Shown one piece after another: positions 1 through 6,855 of a DNA stretch of 17,443 bases (the first letter of the stretch is position 1; every line of letters begins with the position of its first letter). The stretch is from contig CAZQSL010000075.1 of assembly GCA_964595945.1 (NCBI GenBank), forward strand, positions 1 to 17,443, given 5' to 3'. A program made the position numbers and the translations under genes. The notes under the pieces were generated by a model that was given only the letters and a program-made list of their open reading frames with translations, was not told the origin of the DNA and made no database searches. Source of the DNA: CAZQSL01 sp964595945 (GTDB lineage: Bacteria; UBP15; UBA6099; JAJRTR01).

Positions 1-71
1 TTCACATTCTACTCATACCCTGGGACAACTCTGAGTTTCAGGGGTAATCAGGTAATTATATCTCCTTTGTT

Positions 72-305
72 TCACAGCAAATTTCTGAATTCATCGACTG
101 TTATGCCGAGGTCGTTGATGATTGCGGCGAGGGTTTTGCGTTTGATGGCCACGCCGGGATGGATGGGGATGACAACTCGGCGGTTGTCGGCGGCGCGTTT
201 GAAAACCGCGTGGCTTGTGCCGGACTGGCGCGAGAGTTCAAATCCGAGTTTGCGGGCGACACGGATCACATCATTTGAGGTAGATGCAGGGAAATGGGGT
301 GTCAT
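72..305 (-). CDS. hicA: HicA-family mRNA interferase toxin
   Basis: This 77-residue protein has the HicA (YcfA-like) double-stranded-RNA-binding fold. Visible hallmarks are the GTSHAVF segment with the likely catalytic histidine H32, the basic strand RRVVIPIHPG (residues 42-51), and the C-terminal pattern IKRKTLAAIINDLGIT. HicA toxins cleave mRNA when not bound by HicB. Its ATG overlaps the stop codon of the upstream antitoxin gene by 4 nt (ATGA), the normal hicB-hicA coupling for the antitoxin-first arrangement. Length is typical and the catalytic histidine is intact, so the toxin looks functional. Family assignment is confident; target specificity cannot be read from sequence. Confidence 0.92.
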   Translation of the reverse strand: MTPHFPASTSNDVIRVARKLGFELSRQSGTSHAVFKRAADNRRVVIPIHPGVAIKRKTLAAIINDLGITVDEFRNLL

Positions 306-529
306 ACGGCAACTTTTACGGTGGTGACTGATACTTCGCCAGTGGGCGGGACTTCACCGTCTGCGAGGTAGTCTTCAACGATTGCCCTGACGGCGGCGCG
401 GAGTTCGGACATTGTTTCTTCGTAAGTTTCGCCCTGCACGTGGCATCCGGGCAATGAAGGGCAAGTGGCAAAATAGCCACCTTCTTCGCATGGCTCGATT
501 GCTGCCGTAAATGAGTATTCCTTCTGCAT
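302..529 (-). CDS. hicB: HicB-family antitoxin (short form)
   Basis: This 75-residue protein matches the N-terminal HicB fold (partial RNase H-like): an opening strand YSFTAAIEP, then EEGGYFATCPSLPGCHVQGET, then a helix ending in IVEDYL. HicB binds HicA directly and blocks it. The C-terminal ribbon-helix-helix or helix-turn-helix domain that lets many HicB proteins bind their own promoter is absent; the protein stops after a short strand (VSVTTVKVAV). A GGAG lies about 9 nt before the ATG. It is the first gene of the pair and overlaps hicA by 4 nt. A TATAAT box at 564-569 probably drives transcription, back to back with the tRNA promoter. Confidence 0.9.
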   Translation of the reverse strand: MQKEYSFTAAIEPCEEGGYFATCPSLPGCHVQGETYEETMSELRAAVRAIVEDYLADGEVPPTGEVSVTTVKVAV

Positions 530-563
530 AGGGGCTGCTCCAGTTCGTTCATTCTACATATTT

Positions 564-569
564 ATTATA
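564..569 (-). promoter_or_regulatory. -10 box for hicBA
   Basis: A perfect TATAAT reads on the minus strand about 35 nt before the hicB start codon. No good -35 hexamer is visible at 16-18 bp. The site is divergent from, and close to, the tRNA promoter at 598-626, so the two may compete for polymerase. Confidence 0.45.
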
Positions 570-597
570 CATTGTATCCACAAAAAACCGAAACCGC

Positions 598-626
598 TTT
601 ACTTCCATTTTGCCGGGTACTATAAT
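598..626 (+). promoter_or_regulatory. Promoter of initiator tRNA gene
   Basis: TTTACT (598-603) and a perfect TATAAT (621-626) are separated by exactly 17 bp, a textbook sigma-70-type promoter. The expected transcription start, 6-8 nt after the -10 box, falls at about 632-634, which is the mature 5' end of the tRNA itself. Confidence 0.8.
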
Positions 627-631
627 CATTG

Positions 632-705
<74 letters not shown>

Positions 706-717
706 TATGATTATGTG

Positions 718-748
718 AAGCCCGGATGGTTGTGCTGTCCGGGCTTTT
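718..748 (+). terminator. Rho-independent terminator after the tRNA
   Basis: A perfect 9-bp stem (AAGCCCGGA at 718-726 with TCCGGGCTT at 738-746) and an 11-nt loop run into TTTT at 745-748. It lies 12 nt beyond the tRNA 3' end. The U-run is short, so some read-through toward 785-869 is possible. Confidence 0.8.
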
Positions 749-784
749 GCGTTTGGGGTGTTTGTGACGTGATGGGGTATTATC

Positions 785-869
785 CCGGATCCGTCAATAG
801 AAAGTGCGCTATTGTCGAATCCGGCAGTCGCGATAAGGGCGAACTGCTGTGTTGCCGGTGCTTTTTTTT
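785..869 (+). other. Structured plus-strand segment ending in a terminator-like T8 run
   Basis: This lies in the 253-nt stretch without a gene between the tRNA and the GHMP kinase gene. CCGGAT (785-790) pairs with ATCCGG (819-824), and inside it CAATAG (795-800) pairs with CTATTG (809-814). CAGT-CGC (825-831) pairs with GCG-A-ACTG (839-846). CCGGCA (821-826) can instead pair with TGCCGG (853-858), followed three bases later by eight T's (862-869). The first and third pairings are mutually exclusive. It could be a second terminator for the tRNA transcript or a small structured RNA. No convincing promoter is visible between 748 and 785, and no plus-strand gene follows. The rest of 706-958 shows nothing recognisable. 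Confidence 0.4.
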
Positions 870-958
870 GTTTGCGTATGACGAATATTGTTCACTGCAT
901 AAATCCCCTTGTGCCTTGCATTTCAGCCCTTCTTGCGACAGCAATGACGAATTCGGGA

Positions 959-1975
959 TTATTGGGTGGTGACTTGGACGCCGTGGCGTGAGATGGTGGC
1001 GTCGAGTACGGTGGCGCCTGCGGCGGTGAGTGCTTTGCGGACTTGTGTGGTGGCGCCTTCGCGGCAGTAGGTGAGCATGCAGCCGCCGCCGCCTGCGCCG
1101 CAGATTTTGCTGGAGATGGCGCCTGCTGTTTCGGCTTTGTCCATGAGGTTGTCGATGGTGTCGTTGGTGACGCCCGGGGCGAGGCCTTTGCGGTTGTCCC
1201 ATTCTTCGCCGAGGAGTTGTGCGAAGATGTCGAGGTTGCCTTTCATGAGTGCTTTTCGCATGGCGTGGGCGGTTTTTTTGATGCGGCCGATGTTGCGGAT
1301 GGTGCGTTCGTCGCCGTCGACGTAGGCGCGGAACATGCTCCAGTTGCTGAGTGCGGAGAATCGTGGTGCGCCGGCGAAGGAGATGACGAGGCGGGATTCG
1401 AGTTCGTTGATGATGGGTTCGGCTGTGATGAGGGGTTCGCGGCGTGAGCCTTCGATGTCGAACCAGATGGTGCTGAGGCCGCCGTAGGTGGCGGAGTAGT
1501 AGTCTTGTTTGCCGGTGGGGACGCGGATGGATTGGGCTTCGATGTTGGCGCCGTAGTTGATGATTTGTTCGGGTGTGAGGGGGTTGCCGTTGAGGTGGTT
1601 GAGTGCGTGGCTGAGTGCGATGAGGAGTGAGGATGATGCGCCGAGGCCGGAGCCTTTGGGGATGTTGTTGCGTGTGGTGATGGTGAGGCCGGTTTTTGGT
1701 TTGTAGAATTTGACGATGCGGACGAGGAGGTCGAGGCCGCGTTCGGGGTCGAGTGCGTCGAGAGATGATGCGCCGAGGTCTTCGTCGAGGTCTTCGGAGA
1801 TGATGCGGATTTCGGGGTTGTTGTGGGTTTCGATCCAGACTTCGCTGGTTTTGGTGATGGCGGCGTTGAGGGTGAGGCCGCCTTGTTCGAACACATAGAG
1901 GGGATAAATATCCAGGGTGCCTCCCGCGAGGTCGATGCGCATTGGGGCGCTGCTGTATATTTTCATCTCTTCCAT
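959..1975 (-). CDS. GHMP-family sugar/small-molecule kinase (HddA-like)
   Basis: All three GHMP kinase motifs are present: motif 1 APMRIDLAGGTLDIYP (10-25), the glycine-rich ATP loop PKGSGLGASSS (106-116) and motif 3 CGAGGGGCML near 292-301. GKQDYYSATYGG (155-166) carries the likely catalytic Asp158 and resembles the GKQDQYAAAFGG pattern of D-glycero-D-manno-heptose-7-phosphate kinase (HddA). Length (338) fits that group. No heptose or LPS genes are nearby, so the substrate is uncertain; the gene is last in a pantothenate/NAD/CoA block. Start choice: AAGGAG sits only 1 nt before the first ATG but 10 nt before a second ATG at 1966 (residue 4, reading MKIYSSAP), so the second may be the real start. 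A 6-bp hairpin (ACCCGC/GCGGGT) lies just upstream of the AAGGAG. Confidence 0.82.
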   Translation of the reverse strand: MEEMKIYSSAPMRIDLAGGTLDIYPLYVFEQGGLTLNAAITKTSEVWIETHNNPEIRIISEDLDEDLGASSLDALDPERGLDLLVRIVKFYKPKTGLTITTRNNIPKGSGLGASSSLLIALSHALNHLNGNPLTPEQIINYGANIEAQSIRVPTGKQDYYSATYGGLSTIWFDIEGSRREPLITAEPIINELESRLVISFAGAPRFSALSNWSMFRAYVDGDERTIRNIGRIKKTAHAMRKALMKGNLDIFAQLLGEEWDNRKGLAPGVTNDTIDNLMDKAETAGAISSKICGAGGGGCMLTYCREGATTQVRKALTAAGATVLDATISRHGVQVTTQ

Positions 1976-2059
1976 GCTCCTTTTTTGTACCCGCGGGGTG
2001 CGGGTTGTGTGGTTTTGCCGCCGGTGGTGGTGGCGGGGTTTGTATGCTGGTGGCGCGTG

Positions 2060-2836
2060 TTATTCGGGTAGTGTGCGGTTGCGGTGGTAGATGATGCGAA
2101 GGCCTTCGAGAGTGAGTAGCGGTACGATTTCCGTTATGGTTTCGGAGTCTTTTGCGATGAAGGAAGCGAGGCCGCCGGTGGCGATGATTTTGGGTGGTGA
2201 GGGCATTTGTGCGGCGATGCGTTTTGCGATGCCGTCGACTTGGCCGACGTAGCCGTAGTAGATGCCTGACTGCATACTTTCGACGGTGTTGCGGCCGATG
2301 ATGTTGCGGGGTTTGACGAGTTGGACGCGTGAGAGTTTCGCTGCGCTGCGGAATAGTGCTTCGACGGAGATGCCGATGCCTGGGGCGATGGCGCCGCCGA
2401 GGTATTCGCCTTTTTCGGTGACTGCGCAGAAGGTGGTGGCGGTGCCGAAGTCGACGATGATGACGGGCTGTTTGTAGATGGCGTGTGCGGCGACGGCGTT
2501 GACGATGCGGTCGGCGCCGACTTCGCGGGGGTTTTCGTATCGGATGTTGAGGCCTGTTTTGATGCCTGGGTCGACGTAGAGTGGGTCGGAGTTGAAGTAT
2601 TTGTGGGACATGGTGGTGAGTGTGTCGGTGAGTGGGGGGACGACGTTGGAGATGATGACGTCTTTGACCATAGCGCGTGTGATGCCGGAGTAGCTGAGCA
2701 GGCTGATGAACTGGTCGCCGTATTCGTCGCAGGTACGTTCGCGGAGTGTGGATACGCGGAAGTGGGTTTTGAGGTTTTCGCCTTCGAAGGCTCCGAAGAC
2801 TATGTTTGAGTTGCCGACGTCGATGGCCAGCAGCAT
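2060..2836 (-). CDS. coaX: Type III pantothenate kinase
   Basis: CoaX phosphorylates pantothenate to 4'-phosphopantothenate, the first committed step of CoA synthesis, and unlike CoaA is not feedback-inhibited by CoA. The 258-residue protein shows the ASKHA-fold motifs: DVGNSNIVFG (6-15, phosphate-1), GADRIVNAVAA (107-117, with catalytic-base candidate D109) and DFGTATTFC (129-137, monovalent-cation and nucleotide site, with the Cys-ending form I recall from Bacillus CoaX). GGAG lies 10 nt before the ATG. It follows nadC by 44 nt, and a TATAAT box in the gap suggests some independent transcription. The placement links pantothenate made by PanBCD to CoA. Confidence 0.95.
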   Translation of the reverse strand: MLLAIDVGNSNIVFGAFEGENLKTHFRVSTLRERTCDEYGDQFISLLSYSGITRAMVKDVIISNVVPPLTDTLTTMSHKYFNSDPLYVDPGIKTGLNIRYENPREVGADRIVNAVAAHAIYKQPVIIVDFGTATTFCAVTEKGEYLGGAIAPGIGISVEALFRSAAKLSRVQLVKPRNIIGRNTVESMQSGIYYGYVGQVDGIAKRIAAQMPSPPKIIATGGLASFIAKDSETITEIVPLLTLEGLRIIYHRNRTLPE

Positions 2837-2872
2837 GGGCGGTTTCTCCCGTGGTTGGTGCGAGTGTGTTTT

Positions 2873-2878
2873 ATTATA
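2873..2878 (-). promoter_or_regulatory. Possible internal -10 box before coaX
   Basis: A perfect TATAAT on the minus strand lies 2 nt past the nadC stop codon and about 37 nt before the coaX ATG. No clear -35 hexamer is seen inside the end of nadC. It could give coaX and the GHMP kinase a basal supply of transcript independent of upstream control. Confidence 0.4.
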
Positions 2879-2880
2879 GC

Positions 2881-3729
2881 TTATTTTTCGGTTTCGATGT
2901 ACATGGAAATGTCGGTGGAATCGTGTGAGTGGGTGATTTCGCCGACTGAGATGATGTCGACGCCGAGTGCGGCGATGTCGGTGACGGTGAGGAGTGTGAT
3001 GCCGCCGGAGACTTCGACGATTGCGCGGTGGTCGATGAGTTTGATGGATTGTTCGAGGAGGTCGAAGCCCATGTTGTCGAGCATGATGATGTCGGCGCCG
3101 GCGTCGAGTGCGTCTGCGACTTCGGCGAGTGTGCGGGTTTCGACTTCGATTTTTATGGTATGGCCGACGTATGCTTTGGCGGCTGCGACTGCGGGTCTGA
3201 TGCCGCCGGCGAGGTCGATGTGGTTGTCTTTGAGGAGTACGGCGTCGCCGAGTGCGAAGCGGTGGTTTTTGCCGCCGCCGGCGCGGACGGCGTATTTTTC
3301 GAGCAGGCGCATGCCGGGGGTGGTTTTGCGTGTGTCGACGATGGTGGCTGATGTGCCTTTGACGGAGCGTACGTATTTGTAGGTGAAGGTGGCGACGCCG
3401 GAGAGGCGCTGGAGGAAGTTGAGGGCGGTGCGTTCGGCGGCGAGTAGTGAGGCGGCAGGGCCGGTGGCGGTGGCGAGCAGGTCGCCTTTGCGCGCGAGTG
3501 CGCCTTCTTCGACGAGTGGCTGGAATGCGATGGAGGGGTCGATGCGTTTGAAGACTGTTGCGGCGACGAAGAGGCCGGCGATGACGGCGTCTTCCTTGGC
3601 GACGATGCGCGCGCGGCCCGCGACGTTTTCAAATGGCAGGCATTCGCTCGTGATGTCGCCGCGGCCGTAGTCTTCCTTGATGGCGAGGTCGACGATGTCG
3701 ATGTACTGGAGTTCGGATGGTGTGATCAT
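2881..3729 (-). CDS. nadC: Nicotinate-nucleotide pyrophosphorylase (quinolinate phosphoribosyltransferase)
   Basis: NadC condenses quinolinate with PRPP to give nicotinate mononucleotide, releasing CO2 and pyrophosphate. The 282-residue protein is full length. Diagnostic stretches are LNFLQRLSGVAT, DTRKTTPGMRLLEKYAV, GGGKNHRFALGDAVLLKDNH (arginine/lysine/histidine substrate pocket), IEVETRTLAE, IIMLDNMGF and the C-terminal EVSGGITL. The start ATG overlaps the nadX stop by 4 nt (ATGA), so translation is coupled. It is the last of three consecutive de novo NAD genes. Its codons are strongly C-ending, as in coaX and the GHMP kinase gene. Confidence 0.97.
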   Translation of the reverse strand: MITPSELQYIDIVDLAIKEDYGRGDITSECLPFENVAGRARIVAKEDAVIAGLFVAATVFKRIDPSIAFQPLVEEGALARKGDLLATATGPAASLLAAERTALNFLQRLSGVATFTYKYVRSVKGTSATIVDTRKTTPGMRLLEKYAVRAGGGKNHRFALGDAVLLKDNHIDLAGGIRPAVAAAKAYVGHTIKIEVETRTLAEVADALDAGADIIMLDNMGFDLLEQSIKLIDHRAIVEVSGGITLLTVTDIAALGVDIISVGEITHSHDSTDISMYIETEK

Positions 3730-4535
3730 GTGCCTATCTTCACGTGTGAGAACATTTTTTTGAGGGCGGCGATGGCTGAAAGATATGCGAGAGCGCTGGT
3801 TTTCGGATTGTCGGGCGACGGGAGGTTTTCGACGGAGACGGAGATGCGGCCGAGGGGAGACTCGACGGAAACATCGTGACGGTTGACGGTAGCGGCGGGA
3901 TCGGCGACGAGGCGGACCTTGAGTGCGTCGCCCGCGCGGGATGCGAGTGAGAGGGTGGTGGAGACGTTGATGTTTTTGGGGAAGTGTCTGATGCCTTCGG
4001 TCGGCGTGCCTTCGAAGACGACTGTAGGCCCGGTGATGGCGTCGAGGTCGATGCCGTGGTCGTCGAAGTATTTAGCGCCCTTGAGTCCGGCGGGAGGTTT
4101 TGTGGTTGTGAGGGTGACTGTGGCACCCGCGTCGGCGTAGGCGATGATGCCGTCGATGCCGCAGACTGCGCCGCTTGGGATGTGGAGTGTGGATGTGGTG
4201 GAGGTGGCGAACGAGTCGATGATTTCAGGAGTGAGGCCGCCGACGCTCATGACCATGAGGTCTTTGCCGTTTGCGAGGCATAGAGCGGCAGCGGGGGCTA
4301 CGGCTTTGCCGGAAGCGCATTCGACGATGAGGTCCGCGATGTCGACGAGTCCGGCGGGAGGGATGACCGGCGGGTTGCCGTGGAGTGCTGAAGAGAGTGC
4401 GAGCGCGGCCTTCGGGTCTTCGTCCCAGATGGCGGCGAGTCTGGCGGCGACTGCGCCGGTGGCTATGGCTTCGGCGATTTTGCTGCCGATCGCGCCGCAA
4501 CCGATGATGGCGACTTTGCTTCTACGGTCACACAT
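3726..4535 (-). CDS. nadX: L-aspartate dehydrogenase
   Basis: NadX oxidises L-aspartate to iminoaspartate with NAD(P)+ and feeds NadA. It replaces the FAD- and oxygen- or fumarate-dependent NadB. The 269-residue protein begins with a Rossmann loop (VAIIGCGAIGSKIAEAI, glycines 12, 14, 17), then CASGKAV, SVGGLTPEI, IPSGAVCGIDGI, and a C-terminal NRHDVSVES...NPKTSALAYLSAIAAL segment containing the expected active-site histidine. The start lies inside the end of nadA (8-nt overlap) and the stop overlaps nadC, so it is clearly part of one translational unit. No nadB is present in the window. Use of NadX is common in anaerobes. Confidence 0.93.
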   Translation of the reverse strand: MCDRRSKVAIIGCGAIGSKIAEAIATGAVAARLAAIWDEDPKAALALSSALHGNPPVIPPAGLVDIADLIVECASGKAVAPAAALCLANGKDLMVMSVGGLTPEIIDSFATSTTSTLHIPSGAVCGIDGIIAYADAGATVTLTTTKPPAGLKGAKYFDDHGIDLDAITGPTVVFEGTPTEGIRHFPKNINVSTTLSLASRAGDALKVRLVADPAATVNRHDVSVESPLGRISVSVENLPSPDNPKTSALAYLSAIAALKKMFSHVKIGT

Positions 4536-5436
4536 AGTTGAGCATCCGTTCGATTGTCGAGAGTGCGTTTTTGCTTATTTCGGGGTCGACGGTAATTTTG
4601 TGTTCGAGTGTTTCGAGTTCCCACAGAATCTTTTCGAGTGTGGTTTTTTTCATGTTGGGGCACACGCATTTGCTGGAGGGGACAAAGAACTCGCAATCGG
4701 GAAATTCTTTTTTGAGACGGTGGAGCATGCCTTCTTCGGTGCCGATGATGAATGTTTTTGCGCCGGAATCCCTGACGGCGGTGAGCATCTGGCTGGTGCT
4801 GCAAACGTAGTCGGCCATTTTGACGACTTCGGTCGAGCATTCGGGGTGCACGATTACGACCGCGCCGGGATGGGCATCGAGGGTGGCCGTGATTTCTTCG
4901 GGGAGGATATGGTGGTGCGTGGGGCAGTAGCCTTTTGCGAGTACCATGTCGCGGCCAGTTTTTTCGCGGACATAGGCGCCGAGATGACAATCGGGGACAA
5001 AGATGACCGGACCGTCGGTTTCGATTGCGCTGACGACTTTTACGGCGTTTGCGGAAGTGCAGCATACGTCGCTCTCGGCCTTGATTTCGGCAGTGGAATT
5101 AACGTAGCAGACGACCGGAGCGCCGGGGTGCGCGGCCTTCATGGCGCGGAGTTCGTCGATGGCAACCATTTCGGCGAGGGGGCATCCGGCTGTGGGGTCT
5201 GGCATGACAACGGTTTTTCCGGGGTTGAGGATGCAGGCCGTTTCGGCCATGAAAGTCACGCCGCAGAAAACGATGACATCGCAATCGACGGCTTTTGCGC
5301 GGCGGGCGAGTTCGAGGCTGTCGCCGGAATAGTCGGCGATGTCCTGGACTTCGGGAAGTTGGTAATTGTGTGCAAGTATTACGGCATTGCGCTGTTTCTT
5401 CAGGTCGTTGATCTTTTCTATCAGAGCGTCGCTCAC
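4528..5436 (-). CDS. nadA: Quinolinate synthase
   Basis: NadA condenses iminoaspartate with dihydroxyacetone phosphate to quinolinate using a [4Fe-4S] cluster. The 302-residue protein carries AHNYQLPEVQDIADYSGDS near the N-terminus, VIVFCGVTFMAETACIL, TAGCPLAEM (C85), the segment around C171 (KGYCPTHHH), HPECSTEVVKMADYVCSTS and KCVCPNMKKTTLEK (C257/C259). C85, C171 and one of C257/C259 are the expected cluster ligands. The start is GTG with GGGAG 9 nt upstream; no in-frame ATG precedes it. It has its own candidate promoter (5506-5533) and a leader that may fold over the ribosome binding site. Confidence 0.96.
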   Translation of the reverse strand: MSDALIEKINDLKKQRNAVILAHNYQLPEVQDIADYSGDSLELARRAKAVDCDVIVFCGVTFMAETACILNPGKTVVMPDPTAGCPLAEMVAIDELRAMKAAHPGAPVVCYVNSTAEIKAESDVCCTSANAVKVVSAIETDGPVIFVPDCHLGAYVREKTGRDMVLAKGYCPTHHHILPEEITATLDAHPGAVVIVHPECSTEVVKMADYVCSTSQMLTAVRDSGAKTFIIGTEEGMLHRLKKEFPDCEFFVPSSKCVCPNMKKTTLEKILWELETLEHKITVDPEISKNALSTIERMLNYV

Positions 5437-5444
5437 CTCAGTGG

Positions 5445-5494
5445 TCTCCCATCTGGTACCTTGCGCCCGCGCGCTTGTGCGTGCGCGGCGGAGA
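5445..5494 (-). promoter_or_regulatory. Leader hairpin that can mask the nadA ribosome binding site
   Basis: On the nadA transcript, TCTCC (5494-5490) can pair with GGAGA inside the ribosome binding site GGGAGA (5450-5445). Between them is a strong GC hairpin, CGCCGCGC (5490-5483) with GCGCGGGCG (5472-5464), one bulged base and about 10 nt of loop. The base 5490 is shared by the two helices at their junction. This could hold the site closed. I see no match to a riboswitch class I know. Confidence 0.4.
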
Positions 5495-5505
5495 TTGAAA
5501 GTATA

Positions 5506-5533
5506 ATTCTAAGAAAAATGGCAGGGAATTCAA
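5506..5533 (-). promoter_or_regulatory. Candidate promoter for nadA-nadX-nadC
   Basis: TTGAAT (5533-5528) and TAGAAT (5511-5506) are separated by 16 bp, in the gap between panD and nadA. The predicted start near 5499 gives a leader of about 60 nt. It would let the NAD genes be expressed apart from the pan genes. Confidence 0.55.
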
Positions 5534-5539
5534 TAACGG

Positions 5540-5569
5540 AAAAAATATCACTGCGGGTCGTCAAGCAGT
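5540..5569 (-). terminator. Weak terminator-like hairpin at the end of panD
   Basis: ACTGC (5569-5565) can pair with GCAGT (5554-5550) over a 10-nt loop, followed after GATA by six T's (5545-5540). The stem is only 5 bp and lies mostly in the panD 3' end, so termination would be partial. It may separate panD from the nadA promoter just beyond. Confidence 0.3.
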
Positions 5570-5958
5570 TCACCGCTTGTGGTGAATCCGGGTTCTTCTG
5601 CAATTTCCTTGATGATTTTGTTATCGTCATCGACGAAGATGATTTTTGGGCGGAACGCGGCGAGCTCGGCATCGTCGATCATGCAGTAATTGATGATGAT
5701 TACGCGGTCGCCTTTCTGGACGAGTCGCGCGGCTGCGCCGTTGAGGCACACGTCGCCGGTGACGCCGCCTGGAGCAGCGATCACATAGGTTTCGAACCGT
5801 TCGCCGTTGTTGAGGTTGACGATCTGGACGCGCTCGTAAGGCAGCAGGCCGGCGGCTTCGATGAGGTCGGTGCTGAGCGTGATGCTGCCCACATAGTTGA
5901 GATCGGCGCCCGTGACGGTTGCGCGGTGGATTTTAGATTTGCAGAAGAAACGAAGCAT
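5548..5958 (-). CDS. panD: Aspartate 1-decarboxylase proenzyme
   Basis: PanD makes beta-alanine from L-aspartate for pantothenate synthesis. The 136-residue proenzyme has the invariant self-cleavage pair Gly24-Ser25 in NYVGSITLS; cleavage creates the pyruvoyl cofactor on Ser25. K9 and H11 (KSKIHRATVTGADLNY), and the later NGAAARLVQKGDRVIIINY and P-K-I-I-F-V-D strands, complete the family pattern. GGGAGG sits 6 nt before the ATG. It follows panC after a 54-nt gap holding a GC-rich hairpin (5972-5997). With NadX in the same block, two enzymes here draw on aspartate. Confidence 0.97.
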   Translation of the reverse strand: MLRFFCKSKIHRATVTGADLNYVGSITLSTDLIEAAGLLPYERVQIVNLNNGERFETYVIAAPGGVTGDVCLNGAAARLVQKGDRVIIINYCMIDDAELAAFRPKIIFVDDDNKIIKEIAEEPGFTTSGELLDDPQ

Positions 5959-5971
5959 TTTGTGCCTCCCT

Positions 5972-5997
5972 CGCCCGGCCGTGCGGCCCGGCGGGCG
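5972..5997 (-). other. GC-rich hairpin between panC and panD
   Basis: CGCCC (5972-5976) pairs with GGGCG (5993-5997) and, inside, GGCC (5977-5980) pairs with GGCC (5985-5988), leaving a 4-nt loop and a 4-nt bulge. No T-run follows on the minus strand, so it is more likely a transcript-stability or processing element than a terminator. Confidence 0.4.
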
Positions 5998-6012
5998 TTT
6001 GTCAGAATTGCT

Positions 6013-6855
6013 TCAAAGCATCCTGTTGTCAATGAGTCGCGCACGGCCAACGCGTGCCGCGAGCGCGAGTAACGTACCGCCGGGGACGATGACGGCGAGG
6101 GGTTCGAGTGTGGTGGTGGAGACGGCTTCGATGTAGTCGATGCCGATGTGCGGGGAATTGGAAAGAGTGGCTGCGATAGCGGTCTTGATGCTGTCGAAAT
6201 CCGTGTTGCCCTCTGCCACCATGTTTTCGGCGGCAGTGAGCGCCTGGTTGATGAGGGGCGCGTCGGCGCGCTGCCCGGGGGTGAGGTATACGTTGCGCGA
6301 ACTCATCGCGAGGCCGTCGGATTCGCGGACGATGGGCATGGGGACGAGTTCGAGCCCCATGTTGAGGTCAGCCACCATCTTGTTAAGAATAAGGTATTGC
6401 TGCGCGTCTTTCAAACCGAAGTAGGCGCGGTGCGGGCGGGTGATGTTAAAGAGTTTGCAGCAGATGGTGGCGACGCCGCGGAAGTGGCTGGGGCGCGTGA
6501 CTCCGCAGAGCTTTTCGGACCAGTCTTCGACGGTGATGTATGTTTTATAGCCATCGGGATAGATGTCCGGTGGTTCGGGATTGAAAATGCAGCAGACGCC
6601 TGCCGAGGCTGCGAGGGCGCTGTCGCGCTCGAAGTCGCGGGGATAGGCGGCAAGGTCTTCGGCGGGGCCGAATTGCGCTGGATTGACAAAAAGCGACACG
6701 ATGGTGACATCGTTTTCGGCGACGCTGCGGCGCATCAGCGACAGATGGCCTTCGTGGAAATAGCCCATCGTGGGAACGAGCCCGATGGTTTTGCCCCCGG
6801 CGCGGTGGCACTCGGCAAAGGCTGTCATTTCCTGAGGGGTTTTAATTACGATCAT
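6013..6855 (-). CDS. panC: Pantoate--beta-alanine ligase (pantothenate synthetase)
   Basis: PanC joins pantoate and beta-alanine with ATP through a pantoyl-adenylate. From the ATG at 6855 the protein is 280 residues. It shows the nucleotidyltransferase HxGH motif in PTMGYFHEGHLSL (H34, H37), FVNPAQFGP (56-64), FNITRPHRAYFGLKDAQQ (135-152) and the KMSKS-like loop AMSSRNVYL (182-190). The open frame continues upstream to 7311, but that part overlaps panB in another frame. The start at 6855 overlaps the panB stop as ATGA and aligns with the family N-terminus. It acts between PanB and CoaX in the pathway. Confidence 0.97.
   Translation of the reverse strand: MIVIKTPQEMTAFAECHRAGGKTIGLVPTMGYFHEGHLSLMRRSVAENDVTIVSLFVNPAQFGPAEDLAAYPRDFERDSALAASAGVCCIFNPEPPDIYPDGYKTYITVEDWSEKLCGVTRPSHFRGVATICCKLFNITRPHRAYFGLKDAQQYLILNKMVADLNMGLELVPMPIVRESDGLAMSSRNVYLTPGQRADAPLINQALTAAENMVAEGNTDFDSIKTAIAATLSNSPHIGIDYIEAVSTTTLEPLAVIVPGGTLLALAARVGRARLIDNRML

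Noticed and set aside
1..71. AAAGGAG-like ribosome site just after hicA on the minus strand
   Set aside because: No start codon follows at a suitable distance before the window ends, so no gene is called.
715..972. Plus-strand open frame after the tRNA
   Set aside because: It begins inside the tRNA terminator, has no ribosome site or recognisable domain, and overlaps the structured T8 element.
4144..6072. Long plus-strand open frame (about 640 codons) across nadX, nadA and panD
   Set aside because: It lies antisense to three fully conserved genes and has no recognisable domain; it arises from the codon bias of the minus-strand genes.
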